A stretch of DNA of 64,000 nt from Paenibacillus lignilyticus. Lineage in GTDB: Bacteria > Bacillota > Bacilli > Paenibacillales > Paenibacillaceae. Below are positions 8,195 through 16,392 of this stretch, piece by piece. Within the stretch, counting starts at the first letter, position 1, and every line of letters starts with the position of its first letter. A program made the position numbers and the translations under genes. The notes beneath the pieces are model-generated. The model saw only the letters and a program-made list of their open reading frames with translations. It was not told where the DNA came from and did not search any database. The stretch covers positions 496,001 through 560,000 of the forward strand of contig NZ_JAGKSP010000002.1 in NCBI RefSeq assembly GCF_017942085.1, read 5' to 3'.

Positions 8195-9808
8195 TTATTT
8201 TTTGGCGACCATCGCGTTTATTTCTTCCGTTACTTGTTCGCCGCCAAGCGAATTCCACTTGGAGACCATGTCATCGAATCCTTTCTCGGCTTCGGTCTTA
8301 CCTTGAATGATGCTTGTAAGCGTCGTTACGAGCAGCTCATCCATGGAGCTGCCGCGCGCGACTTCCGTTGGAGACGGAGCGCCTAAATAAGCATCCCACA
8401 TGACTTGGTCCGGATAGGAGCTGTCAACGAAATTAAACGGCGTGTCGCCGGGGCCGAACATCATATTAATGGACCAGTTCCCTTGTTTGATCGCATCGTA
8501 GAAGCCTTTGCCGGAACCGGTCAAACTGTCGGTCGTATTGTCGGCTACCGCCTTCTTGATATCCTGATGCGCTTTAAGGTCGATCATCGGATCGAGCGAG
8601 TATACAGGGGACATCCACCAGATGCCTTGAACGTCGTCTGCGGTGAACCATTTATTATAATCGGGACTTTCGCCAAACAGCTGCTCCACATAGAGGTTCA
8701 TCATCTTGATCAGGTTCTCGGGATGTTTAGTTCCTTTCTTGATTACCATCCAGCCGTCGGCCGATATTTTCAACGGAATTGTTGCTGGCTCTCCGGATTT
8801 AGTAGGAAGCGGCACCGTAATCCACTTCGCATTCTTGTCATTAGCAAGTGTCTTCTCTGCTGTGAATGCCATCCAGTGCGGACCGTAGAACATGCCTGTT
8901 TTTCCGGCTACGACGGATTCCATCGCTTTTCCGTTGTCTTTGGAACCAAATTCCTTGTCCAGCAAGCCTTCTTTAAACATCTTCTGAAGTAATGATAAGG
9001 GCTCTTTCATTTCCGGCTGCACGATACCGCGCTGCACCTTGCCGTCTTTCTCGATCCAGTTGAGAGGGAAAGCGTCATAAGCCCAGAACAGGCCTTGCAG
9101 GTTATAGCGGAAATCGCTATCGATTTCAAGTCCGAGCGTATCGGCTTTTCCGTTGCCGTCCGGATCATTCTTTACGAATGCCGTTGCGATATTGTAGACG
9201 TCTTCGATTGTTTTCGGACGTTCAAGACCGAGCTTGTTCAGCCAATCCTCCCGGATCCACAGATGGCTGTAGCCATTCGTCGAAGGCATCTTGATTGGGA
9301 AGCCGTAAATTTTGCCATCAAACGTAACCGGCTCGAACACGCGCTTCGTTTCGCTCTCGATGATGCTCTTCAATAAATCGGATGCATACTCATCGTAGAT
9401 GGAACCGATCTCTTCAACGGCTCCCGCTTCCATCAGCTGCTGCATGTCTGATGCTTGACCGACTTGGAAAATATCCGGAAGATCGCCGGAAGCCATCGCC
9501 AGCTTAAGCTTCTGATCGTAAGAAGTACTGTCGGACAGCATTTTGTAATCCACGGAAATGTTTAATTGATCTTTGAACAATCGAGTCCAGCGGTTATCGG
9601 CAAGTTTTTCTCCGGTGTTTTTTTCCAGCTTTGCTACGTTCTCGTCGTTTGGATTCATGTTGCGCCCCATTGTGTACGTGATCGCTTCCTGAGAATCTGC
9701 TGTGTCCGAATCATTGTTTGTGCCCGTATCTCCTCCATTATTCGATGAACAACCGACAACGAGAACCATTACGAGTGCCAAACAGGCTATCCACAACTTT
9801 TTTGCCAT
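8195..9808 (-). CDS. Extracellular sugar-binding lipoprotein (LplA type)
   Basis: This 537-residue lipoprotein captures oligosaccharide outside the membrane and hands it to the two downstream permeases. The N-terminus is a lipoprotein signal peptide with lipobox LVVGC (Cys20), followed by a Ser/Asn/Asp-rich linker. The mature part shows the family pattern of large LplA-like proteins: KLKLAMASGDLPDIFQVG, IYGFPIKMPSTNG, LWIREDWLNKLGL and KNDPDGNGKADTLGL, a Ca-loop-like segment. The start ATG 9808 is chosen because GGGGAGGG is well placed; an in-frame ATG eleven codons upstream lacks a site. It heads the four-gene operon. The leader contains a cre-like site and two GntR-like palindromes, suggesting both catabolite and substrate control. 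Confidence 0.9.
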   Translation of the reverse strand: MAKKLWIACLALVMVLVVGCSSNNGGDTGTNNDSDTADSQEAITYTMGRNMNPNDENVAKLEKNTGEKLADNRWTRLFKDQLNISVDYKMLSDSTSYDQKLKLAMASGDLPDIFQVGQASDMQQLMEAGAVEEIGSIYDEYASDLLKSIIESETKRVFEPVTFDGKIYGFPIKMPSTNGYSHLWIREDWLNKLGLERPKTIEDVYNIATAFVKNDPDGNGKADTLGLEIDSDFRYNLQGLFWAYDAFPLNWIEKDGKVQRGIVQPEMKEPLSLLQKMFKEGLLDKEFGSKDNGKAMESVVAGKTGMFYGPHWMAFTAEKTLANDKNAKWITVPLPTKSGEPATIPLKISADGWMVIKKGTKHPENLIKMMNLYVEQLFGESPDYNKWFTADDVQGIWWMSPVYSLDPMIDLKAHQDIKKAVADNTTDSLTGSGKGFYDAIKQGNWSINMMFGPGDTPFNFVDSSYPDQVMWDAYLGAPSPTEVARGSSMDELLVTTLTSIIQGKTEAEKGFDDMVSKWNSLGGEQVTEEINAMVAKK

Positions 9809-9867
9809 TCCCAAGCCCTCCCCTAATTCACTCAAAGCCAATCTGTGAGATTTGATCGGCTCGCATC

Positions 9868-9881
9868 TGAAGCGCTTACAA
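9868..9881 (-). promoter_or_regulatory. cre-like site in the leader of the sugar-uptake operon
   Basis: On the minus strand it reads TTGTAAGCGCTTCA, with the AAGCGCTT core of CcpA sites but one base shorter in its right arm than the classical 14-mer. It lies about 60 bp before the binding-protein start. The identical 14-mer occurs before the SLH gene at 53811. Confidence 0.4.
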
Positions 9882-9917
9882 GGTGCGTTCGCAAGGCTAT
9901 ACTACCAGATATTTATC

Positions 9918-9961
9918 ATGTATACAATTATAATTTTATGTGTATTTGTATTGTATACAAT
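9918..9961. promoter_or_regulatory. Paired palindromic operators (TGTATACA cores)
   Basis: ATGTATACAATT (9918-9929) and ATTGTATACAAT (9950-9961) are two copies of a TTGTATACAA-type palindrome. Their centres are about 32 bp apart, close to three helical turns. Such sites are typical for GntR-family (and some LacI-family) sugar regulators. They lie about 110-150 bp upstream of the binding-protein start, in the expected promoter region of the operon. No GntR gene is in the window. Confidence 0.55.
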
Positions 9962-10080
9962 AACTCGAAACCCGCTTGTCGACTGATGTTTTCTTCCGTG
10001 GAACGGCTACGAATAAGCGTGAAACTTGTTGATTTACGCCTGGACCGCATGCTGTCGCATTATGCAATTTCCAGCCAAAA

Positions 10081-10124
10081 AAAAGCAAGAATCGAAGTTA
10101 GAAGCTCACTCGATTCTTGCTTTT
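10081..10124 (-). terminator. Intrinsic terminator of the catalase gene
   Basis: AAAAGCAAGAATCGA (10081-10095) pairs with TCGATTCTTGCTTTT (10110-10124). The minus-strand transcript ends in a run of eight T's, and a shorter T run exists on the plus strand. It begins 9 bp after the catalase stop codon. Confidence 0.85.
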
Positions 10125-10132
10125 CGGGGTAA

Positions 10133-12208
10133 CTATAAAGGAATCCGATCCCAATGTCGATGCTGGGCGATCGCTTCAATAAACGACGTGAAGAATGCGG
10201 CGTCAGCGTTTTCTTGTCCGGTAAGCAAAACACCGATTGGCTGCGCCTCATCGCTTCCTACAGCATGTGCCGCGTCTGCGGCAGTAAGAAGACGCACGCC
10301 GTCTCCTACAGCAGCAATCGTCTTGTAATGCTGAAACGCTTCCCGGACAAATCCCGCTGAAGCAACGTCGCTAAGCAGCTCATCCGCGCCTTGCTTTCCT
10401 CCGCAAACATAGACGGCGTCATATAATACGGATGCAGCCGTAAGCAGCGATTGCTGCGGCTCGATTAGCGTACCATCATTACCGCTTACCGGTGCATGGG
10501 TTTTAGCCACAATGTCCGCTGTTACTTTCGCTGCGGTCAACGCTTTTAACAGTGCTTGAACCTCTGCCGTGTTGTAACCCGTCCCGAGCATTACCGCAAC
10601 CTTGCGCGTGGCAGCTGTCTTGGTCTTCGTCATCATGCTAAGTGCAGGAGATATTGCCGTCGGTGCCGCCGCAACGCCTTTGGTCGGCGTTGCTCCGATG
10701 CCTTCGGCAATCCGCTCCGCGAGTTCCTCTGCCACCTGGCTGAACACATCCACGACGCGTTGCTTAACTTGTTTTGACATCACTTTGCCCAGCTCGAAAC
10801 GGAATGCGTCTACGATCTGACTTTGCTCGATCGGAGACATACTATGCCAGAACATCGACGCTTGGCTGAAATGATCGTCAAAGCTATTGCTTCTGGCCTT
10901 AATCTTCCGCCCTTCCACTTTCTCCTCGTAGTGGCGATAACCACCCTCGTTCGGAGGTACCTGCGCCGGATCATTATTGGCCAAGCTGTTCTTATGATAG
11001 CTCGTCTGCCCCGGATTGATTGTCATCCGGTGCATGCCGTCGCGTTGGTTGTTATGCACAGGGGCGATGGGACGATTAATCGGAATCTCCGCAAAATTCG
11101 GGCCGCCGAGACGAAGCAGCTGCGTATCGCTATACGAGAATAACCTTCCTTGCAGCAAAGGATCGTTCGTGAAATCAATACCGGGAACTAGATGACCCAC
11201 ATGGAATGCGACTTGTTCCGTCTCCGCGAAGAAATTATCCGTGTTCCGGTTCAGAGTCATTTTCCCAACGATTTGCACCGGAACCATCTCCTCCGGCCAC
11301 AGCTTCGTCGCGTCCAATATATCGAAATCGAAGCTGAATTCATCTTCCTCCTTCAAGATTTGAACGCCGAGCTCGAATTCAGGGTAGTTGCCCTGCTCAA
11401 TTGCATTCCACAAATCACGGCGGTTGAAATCCGGATCCTTGCCGGCTACCTTCTGCGTCTCATCCCATACCAACGAGTGCACGCCCAGCTTCGGCTTCCA
11501 GTGGAACTTGACGAAATGGGACTTGCCTTGCTCATTGATGAATCGGAATGTATGGACACCGAACCCTTCCATCATGCGGAAGCTGCGAGGCAGCGCTCGT
11601 CCCGACATGACCCACATAATCATATGGGCGGTTTCCGTATTCGTGCCTACGAAATCCCAAAACGTATCATGCGCTGACGAAGCTTGCGGAATCTCGTTAG
11701 GCGGCTCGGGCTTAACCGCATGTATGAAGTCGGGGAACTTAACCGCATCTTGTATGAAGAACACCGGCATATTGTTGCCGACGAGATCATAGTTCCCTTC
11801 CTCTGTATAAAACTTAACGGCAAAACCGCGTACGTCCCGTACCGTATCGCTTGAGCCCCGTGACCCTGCCACCGTGGAGAATCTAACAAACAACGGCGTC
11901 CGCACCGAAGTATCGGTTAAGAACTTCGCCTTGGTGTACTTGGCTAGCGATTCGTACAGCTCAAATTCGCCATGCGCACCGAAGCCTCTCGCATGCACCA
12001 CGCGTTCGGGAATACGCTCATGATCAAAATGAGTCATCTTCTCCCGGAAGTGGAAGTCTTCCATTATAGTCGGCCCGCGCGGACCAACCTTCAGGGAGTG
12101 CTCGTCATCCTCGACTCGCAAGCCCTGATTCGTCGTTAGAGCCTCGCCATTATCGATTACGCGATAGGCATCCAACTGCTTCTGCTTGATGTTATCCTTC
12201 TCGTTCAT
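10133..12208 (-). CDS. katE: Large-subunit (clade 2) catalase with C-terminal DJ-1/PfpI-like domain
   Basis: The ~691-residue product breaks down hydrogen peroxide to water and oxygen in the cytoplasm. The catalase core shows the distal-histidine motif ERVVHARG (His72) and the proximal heme-ligand signature RLFSYSDTQ with its tyrosine. The last ~150 residues ([22 protein letters not shown]..., [15 protein letters not shown]) form the flavodoxin/amidotransferase-like domain found only in large-subunit catalases of the HPII/KatE type. The start is ATG 12208 with GGAGG eight bases upstream; an upstream in-frame ATG (12238) has no site. It is monocistronic, with a terminator 9 bp downstream. Large catalases in spore formers are often under general-stress or sporulation control, but I see no clear promoter consensus here. 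Confidence 0.93.
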   Translation of the reverse strand: MNEKDNIKQKQLDAYRVIDNGEALTTNQGLRVEDDEHSLKVGPRGPTIMEDFHFREKMTHFDHERIPERVVHARGFGAHGEFELYESLAKYTKAKFLTDTSVRTPLFVRFSTVAGSRGSSDTVRDVRGFAVKFYTEEGNYDLVGNNMPVFFIQDAVKFPDFIHAVKPEPPNEIPQASSAHDTFWDFVGTNTETAHMIMWVMSGRALPRSFRMMEGFGVHTFRFINEQGKSHFVKFHWKPKLGVHSLVWDETQKVAGKDPDFNRRDLWNAIEQGNYPEFELGVQILKEEDEFSFDFDILDATKLWPEEMVPVQIVGKMTLNRNTDNFFAETEQVAFHVGHLVPGIDFTNDPLLQGRLFSYSDTQLLRLGGPNFAEIPINRPIAPVHNNQRDGMHRMTINPGQTSYHKNSLANNDPAQVPPNEGGYRHYEEKVEGRKIKARSNSFDDHFSQASMFWHSMSPIEQSQIVDAFRFELGKVMSKQVKQRVVDVFSQVAEELAERIAEGIGATPTKGVAAAPTAISPALSMMTKTKTAATRKVAVMLGTGYNTAEVQALLKALTAAKVTADIVAKTHAPVSGNDGTLIEPQQSLLTAASVLYDAVYVCGGKQGADELLSDVASAGFVREAFQHYKTIAAVGDGVRLLTAADAAHAVGSDEAQPIGVLLTGQENADAAFFTSFIEAIAQHRHWDRIPL

Positions 12209-12322
12209 GTGCAATGCCTCCACTTCAAGATTAGGCATAATATCCGCAGTTCAACTCCGATTTATCCCTGTTTTGGGCTATATAGGAAAATCAGAGCAAT
12301 TGTCACCCTGTCAGCACCGGCA

Positions 12323-12353
12323 AATAAAAAAACTGCCGACATATTGTCGGCAG
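12323..12353 (-). terminator. Terminator downstream of the heparinase-like gene
   Basis: CTGCCGAC/GTCGGCAG stem (12333-12353) followed on the minus strand by a T-rich run (12332-12323). It lies about 185 bp after the heparinase-like stop; the repeat element at 12402-12490 sits between the gene and this terminator. Confidence 0.7.
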
Positions 12354-12401
12354 CCAGACTGTAAGGCTCAGTTTACCCGAGAAGATCGCTCGCCACAAAT
12401 T

Positions 12402-12490
12402 CTAACGGTTGCCAGTGTGCCTAATCCCCCTATTTTCGGCCTTCTGAAACAACCCAAATTAGACCAATTAAGCGCTAAGACAACCGTTAG
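12402..12490. repeat. Inverted-repeat element with CTAACGGTTG ends (second site)
   Basis: CTAACGGTTG (12402-12411) and the inverted CAACCGTTAG (12481-12490) bound an 89-bp non-coding segment. The same ends occur at 4101-4286. It sits between the end of the heparinase-like gene and its terminator, consistent with an inserted element. Confidence 0.55.
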
Positions 12491-12538
12491 GGCACAGCCG
12501 CTTCACCTTGGAAGGGGATGCATCTATGGAAGAAATAT

Positions 12539-14431
12539 TCAGCCGCGAACGAGCGTAACGGCGATCGTTCTCTCGCCGGCGGCGACCGGCTGCCGTTCCT
12601 CAAGCACGATGCGATGCATGCGGTCGCCCCAGTTTCTTCTCAGTCGGCTGTCCATGTCATCGATCTTCTCGATTCGCGCGCGAAGATGCTCGGCGTCGTA
12701 GCGGAGGACCGCCTGCTTGCCAGGCGCGTAAGTCAGCAGGATCTCGCCTCTGCCCTCGCCGCCGATTATAGGCTCGCAAGGTGTAATCAACGAATGGAAC
12801 ATTTCCGCCGGAGCGCCGTCCTTCATGGTAAATACGTCATCTACTGTCACGGAGGGGACGCCGTCCCGATTCAGCCGAACCGTACGCTCCCAAGCCGCAA
12901 TGCCTGCTTCCTCCGGATACGCGCCGGCGATATCCATTCGAAGCTCGGAGCGGCCTCCTTGCTGCGAATATTCCGCATGGCGCGCCTTGTACCGTCCGCC
13001 GTCGCGCTGCAGCACCCCGCGCACCGTGGGCAGGTTATGGTACTGCGATTGCAAATACCAAAGCTCATAGCGCCGCGCGCTGAACGTCTGCGCTTTGTAT
13101 TCCTCCGTGCCTAAATCTACGAGCAGCGGATAGCCGTCGGCGAACACGAGGAAGCTGCCGACGTCGTTATGGTTATGCGCCTCCCCGTTGTTGCCGCCTT
13201 TGGCCGCGACGTATAAGCCTTGCTCGGTGCCTTCCTGCTCCCTTGCGGTCATCACTTGGGTAACGCCGAACCAGGCATCCCGCATATAAGGCGCCTTCCA
13301 TTCTTGCGCAAGCCTCTCCTTCTCGACGAACAAATCCCGCGTATAGGCATAAAGGTTAAACCAAATTCGCGTGCTCGGATCGCCGCTTGGCGGCATGCTG
13401 GCCCCGAGACGGACGAGCGACTCATCCCCCGCGCTAACGCCGTAGCGATATACGCTCCCGCCTCCCGGACTCGCCTTCGCATCGCAATCGGCGAAAGCGG
13501 CGTAATAATCGCCATGAATGTGTACTTTGGGCATATAAGCGCCAATATCCTTAACGATCTGCTCCCCGAAAATATCGAAACGTCCTTGTGAAGCCAGCGA
13601 CAGCATCTCCAGACATTCATAGAGGCCGCCCGCCGCCGCGATCCAATATGACGGTCCTTCGTCGCAGCAGCCGTCAGCGGGGTAAGTCGCGATGAACGCG
13701 TCGAGGCTTCTCAGCACCTTGGCGATTCCCGCGCTTCTGACCTCCGGATCTTCCTCGATGAGCAGGAATCCCGCCAGCACCGGGCCGTTGCACCATGGAT
13801 TCCAGTTGTTGATCCGCTCGCCGGGAGTGAAGCCTTGCCACCAGTAATCATCGTGCTCAAGGTAAGGCGTTAACACCCGCTCCTTCGTCTCCCGGACGAT
13901 ACGCTCGTTAATTCGCGGGCTGATCGCGTCGAACTTGCTTCCAAGCAAATAGCGGGTCCATAGGAGAAGCCGCGCCGTTTCCACAGATGACAGCTCGACT
14001 CCGTTTTCCGTACTGCTGGGGATGCTCTCTTGCTTATCGAATTCCTTCCAGTGGCTGCGATGGCCGGGGGGCACCCAAGTCGTCTCCTCGCAGATGGCGA
14101 ACATCCCGTTTAATATTTGATCAACGTATTTGCCTTCGCCTTCCATGCATTCGGCGATGACGAGAATGCCGAGCACGCTTCTCCGTTCGAAGTAGGCGAG
14201 ACTGAGGCGCGACAGGTCGCCGCTCGTCCAATAGGCGCGATAGTCAGACACCTTAAGCGCCGGCCACCCATAATCCGCATAACGGTCCGCTTGCCGCAGC
14301 CAACTCTCTCTTTTCTCAGCTGAAATCGATCCCCAGCCTTCGCGGTCTTCCGCCTTCGGAAATGGCGCGTAAGGACCTTCTCCGAAGCCAAGCTCCTCAA
14401 GCCGCGCCGACCCATATCGTTCATATAACAT
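12539..14431 (-). CDS. Heparinase II/III-family polysaccharide lyase-like protein
   Basis: This 630-residue protein has the heparinase II/III layout. An alpha/alpha-toroid spans residues ~50-370, with the conserved NNWNPWCNGP (208-217) and DEGPSYW (257-263). A beta-sandwich follows, opened by HNHNDVGSF (419-427), the family signature near the active site and metal. Members cleave uronic-acid-containing polysaccharides by beta-elimination, leaving unsaturated ends, which fits the GH88 gene upstream in the locus. No signal peptide is visible, so it probably acts on imported oligosaccharides. ATG 14431 has GGGAGG upstream. It is the last gene after the kinase, regulator and transporter genes, behind a terminator-like hairpin, so it may be expressed at a lower level. 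Exact substrate is unknown. Confidence 0.8.
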   Translation of the reverse strand: MLYERYGSARLEELGFGEGPYAPFPKAEDREGWGSISAEKRESWLRQADRYADYGWPALKVSDYRAYWTSGDLSRLSLAYFERRSVLGILVIAECMEGEGKYVDQILNGMFAICEETTWVPPGHRSHWKEFDKQESIPSSTENGVELSSVETARLLLWTRYLLGSKFDAISPRINERIVRETKERVLTPYLEHDDYWWQGFTPGERINNWNPWCNGPVLAGFLLIEEDPEVRSAGIAKVLRSLDAFIATYPADGCCDEGPSYWIAAAGGLYECLEMLSLASQGRFDIFGEQIVKDIGAYMPKVHIHGDYYAAFADCDAKASPGGGSVYRYGVSAGDESLVRLGASMPPSGDPSTRIWFNLYAYTRDLFVEKERLAQEWKAPYMRDAWFGVTQVMTAREQEGTEQGLYVAAKGGNNGEAHNHNDVGSFLVFADGYPLLVDLGTEEYKAQTFSARRYELWYLQSQYHNLPTVRGVLQRDGGRYKARHAEYSQQGGRSELRMDIAGAYPEEAGIAAWERTVRLNRDGVPSVTVDDVFTMKDGAPAEMFHSLITPCEPIIGGEGRGEILLTYAPGKQAVLRYDAEHLRARIEKIDDMDSRLRRNWGDRMHRIVLEERQPVAAGERTIAVTLVRG

Positions 14432-14468
14432 CGTTCGACCTCCCGTTTCGAATAAGCATCAAAGAAAA

Positions 14469-14494
14469 CCGCCCTACTCCGAAGAAAAGGACGG
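14469..14494 (-). terminator. Leaky terminator between permease and lyase genes
   Basis: On the minus strand CCGTCCT pairs with AGGGCGG (one G-T pair), followed by TTTTCTTT. It falls in the 79-bp gap between the permease stop and the lyase start, so it could reduce read-through to the lyase. Confidence 0.55.
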
Positions 14495-14510
14495 CTAACC
14501 TTGCAACGCC

Positions 14511-15398
14511 TTATTCCTTGACGCTTCCAAGCGTCATGCCGCTCATGAAATACCGCTGCAGGAACGGATAGACGCACAGCACCGGCACCATGCCGAGGAA
14601 TATTTGGGCCGCGCGCACCGAGCGATCGTTCAACTGCGATAACAATAGAATCATCGAAGGATCGGATATGGAGGACATATCCATCCGGACGACAATGGTC
14701 TGTAAGTAGCTGGCAAGCGGATAGTGGATCGGATCGTTCATATAGATGAGCCCATAGAACCATTCGTTCCAATGCGTGACGATCGCGAACAGCGTTACCG
14801 TTGCAATCGACGGCATCGAGAGCGGCACGATAATGCGCCAGAGCGTCTGCCAATGTCCGGCGCCGTCGATATAAGCCGACTCCGACAGTTCCTTCGGCAA
14901 GCCTCTGAAGAAGTTGAGCATCAGAATGACATTGAATACCGGAAGCGCCCCAGGGAGAACAAGCGCCCAGAGACTGTCCAGCATATGCAAATTACGGACA
15001 ACCATATAAGACGGAATTAATCCGCCGGAGAACAACATCGTGAAGACGAAGAACCAAGCGTATCCCGTCCGGAACTTCAAGTTCGCCGCTTCCTTGGACA
15101 GCGGATAGGCCGTAAGCATCGTTAACAGCATGTTAATGGAGACGCCAAGCGCCACGCGCTTTGCCGATATGCCCATCGAGATCAGAAACTCCTGCTTCCT
15201 CGCTACAAACTCGTACGCCTTCGTAGTGAAATCGATCGGCCATAAGGTAACTTTGCCCGCTTCGATCGCGGCAGCCGAGCTTAAGGAAACGGAGAAGACG
15301 TTAATCAACGGCAGAAGACATATGAGAGACAAGACCGCAAGCAAAGTATAGTTGAAGCCTACGAACACCTTGCGACTCCATGAGTAGGGTTGAATCAT
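14511..15398 (-). CDS. Carbohydrate ABC transporter permease (LplC/YtcP type)
   Basis: A 295-residue permease closely resembling the one at 6262-7146. It has the same opening (SxKVFxxFNYTLLAxLxLIC), six hydrophobic segments, the EAA loop ESAYIDGAGHWQTLWRIIVP, and the GMTLGSVKE end. It is 21 bp downstream of its LplB-type partner, with AAGGAGG before ATG 15398. Together with the lipoprotein upstream it forms the importer of the central polysaccharide locus. No ATPase gene accompanies it. Confidence 0.9.
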   Translation of the reverse strand: MIQPYSWSRKVFVGFNYTLLAVLSLICLLPLINVFSVSLSSAAAIEAGKVTLWPIDFTTKAYEFVARKQEFLISMGISAKRVALGVSINMLLTMLTAYPLSKEAANLKFRTGYAWFFVFTMLFSGGLIPSYMVVRNLHMLDSLWALVLPGALPVFNVILMLNFFRGLPKELSESAYIDGAGHWQTLWRIIVPLSMPSIATVTLFAIVTHWNEWFYGLIYMNDPIHYPLASYLQTIVVRMDMSSISDPSMILLLSQLNDRSVRAAQIFLGMVPVLCVYPFLQRYFMSGMTLGSVKE

Positions 15399-15419
15399 AA
15401 CAATCCTCCTTGCGACTTA

Positions 15420-16319
15420 TCAGAAGATGCGATAATTTGCGAAACGGTAGGCCGCGAGATAAGACAACGAAATGAGGATGAGCGAGATGATCGACTTGAA
15501 CAGTCCGACGGCAGTCGCTACTCCATATTGGGCACCGGCCAGTCCGATCCGGTAAACGTACGTGTCGAGAATGTCGCCGGTGGAATAGACGGATGGGCTA
15601 TACAGGTTGAAGACTTGGTCGAAGCCGGCGTTCAGAACGTTGCCGAGCGCGAGCGTTGTAAGCAAGATCGTGATCGGAATGATCGCGGGAATCGTTACGT
15701 TAAGCGTTTGTTTCCAGCGGTTAGCCCCATCCAGGACGGCGGCTTCGTACAGCGACGGATTTACTGCGGTAATGGCAGCCAGGTAGACAATCGTTCCGAA
15801 ACCGAATTCCTTCAATACGTCGGTTCCCGCCAGCACGTAAGGAAACCATTTATCGTTGCCGAGGAAGAACACTTTATCGAACCCCAGCCAAGAGAGGAAC
15901 TGATTCACGATCCCGGATGTCGGAGAGAGCACATCCAGCAAGATGCCGGCCATAATGACCCAAGACAGGAAGTGCGGCATGTAGACGATCGTTTGGACGG
16001 TGCGCTTGAAGTACTTGATCCTGATTTCATTTAATAGAAGCGCGGTAATGAGCGGCGTGAACAAGCCGCCGACGATTTTCATGAATGCGATGAATACCGT
16101 ATTCCTTAGAACTTCCCTTGTCTCGGACAAATGGTAGATATATTTGAAATGTTCGAATCCGACCCATTCGGACTGAAAGATCCCTTTAACCGGAATAAAG
16201 TTCTGGAATGCGATGACGAGGCCGGCCATCGGGCCATAGCTGAATATCAGCGCAATAATCAGCCCCGGAACCAACATCAGATGCAACGGCCATTCCAATC
16301 CCCAATTTCTGCGGCTCAA
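15420..16319 (-). CDS. Carbohydrate ABC transporter permease (LplB type)
   Basis: A 299-residue permease with six membrane segments, an EAA loop (EAAVLDGANRWKQTLNVTIP) and the AAYRFANYRIF end of LplB-like proteins. The start codon is TTG 16319, six bases after AGGAGGGG. It lies between the solute-binding lipoprotein (74 bp upstream, with a stem-loop in the gap) and the LplC-type permease (21 bp downstream). It is a paralogue of the permease at 7160-8107, so the window holds two full-length but separate importers of this type. Confidence 0.9.
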   Translation of the reverse strand: MSRRNWGLEWPLHLMLVPGLIIALIFSYGPMAGLVIAFQNFIPVKGIFQSEWVGFEHFKYIYHLSETREVLRNTVFIAFMKIVGGLFTPLITALLLNEIRIKYFKRTVQTIVYMPHFLSWVIMAGILLDVLSPTSGIVNQFLSWLGFDKVFFLGNDKWFPYVLAGTDVLKEFGFGTIVYLAAITAVNPSLYEAAVLDGANRWKQTLNVTIPAIIPITILLTTLALGNVLNAGFDQVFNLYSPSVYSTGDILDTYVYRIGLAGAQYGVATAVGLFKSIISLILISLSYLAAYRFANYRIF

Positions 16320-16349
16320 TCGATTCCCCTCCTGCCATGATACAAAGAA

Positions 16350-16380
16350 GGGATAGCGGCTAGCGGTTAGCCCCTATCCC
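16350..16380 (-). promoter_or_regulatory. Stem-loop between binding-protein and permease genes
   Basis: On the minus strand GGGATAG pairs with CTATCCC, with an inner GGCTA/TAGCC helix, followed by TTCTTTG. It may stabilise the binding-protein mRNA or act as a weak terminator, and corresponds in position to the stem-loop at 8144-8181 in the other transport operon. Confidence 0.6.
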
Positions 16381-16392
16381 CCCTAATACGTA

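Noticed and set aside
14110..14853. Minus-strand frame of 247 codons across the permease/lyase junction
   Set aside because: It overlaps both genes in another frame, and each of those has a clear start, ribosome site and family motifs.
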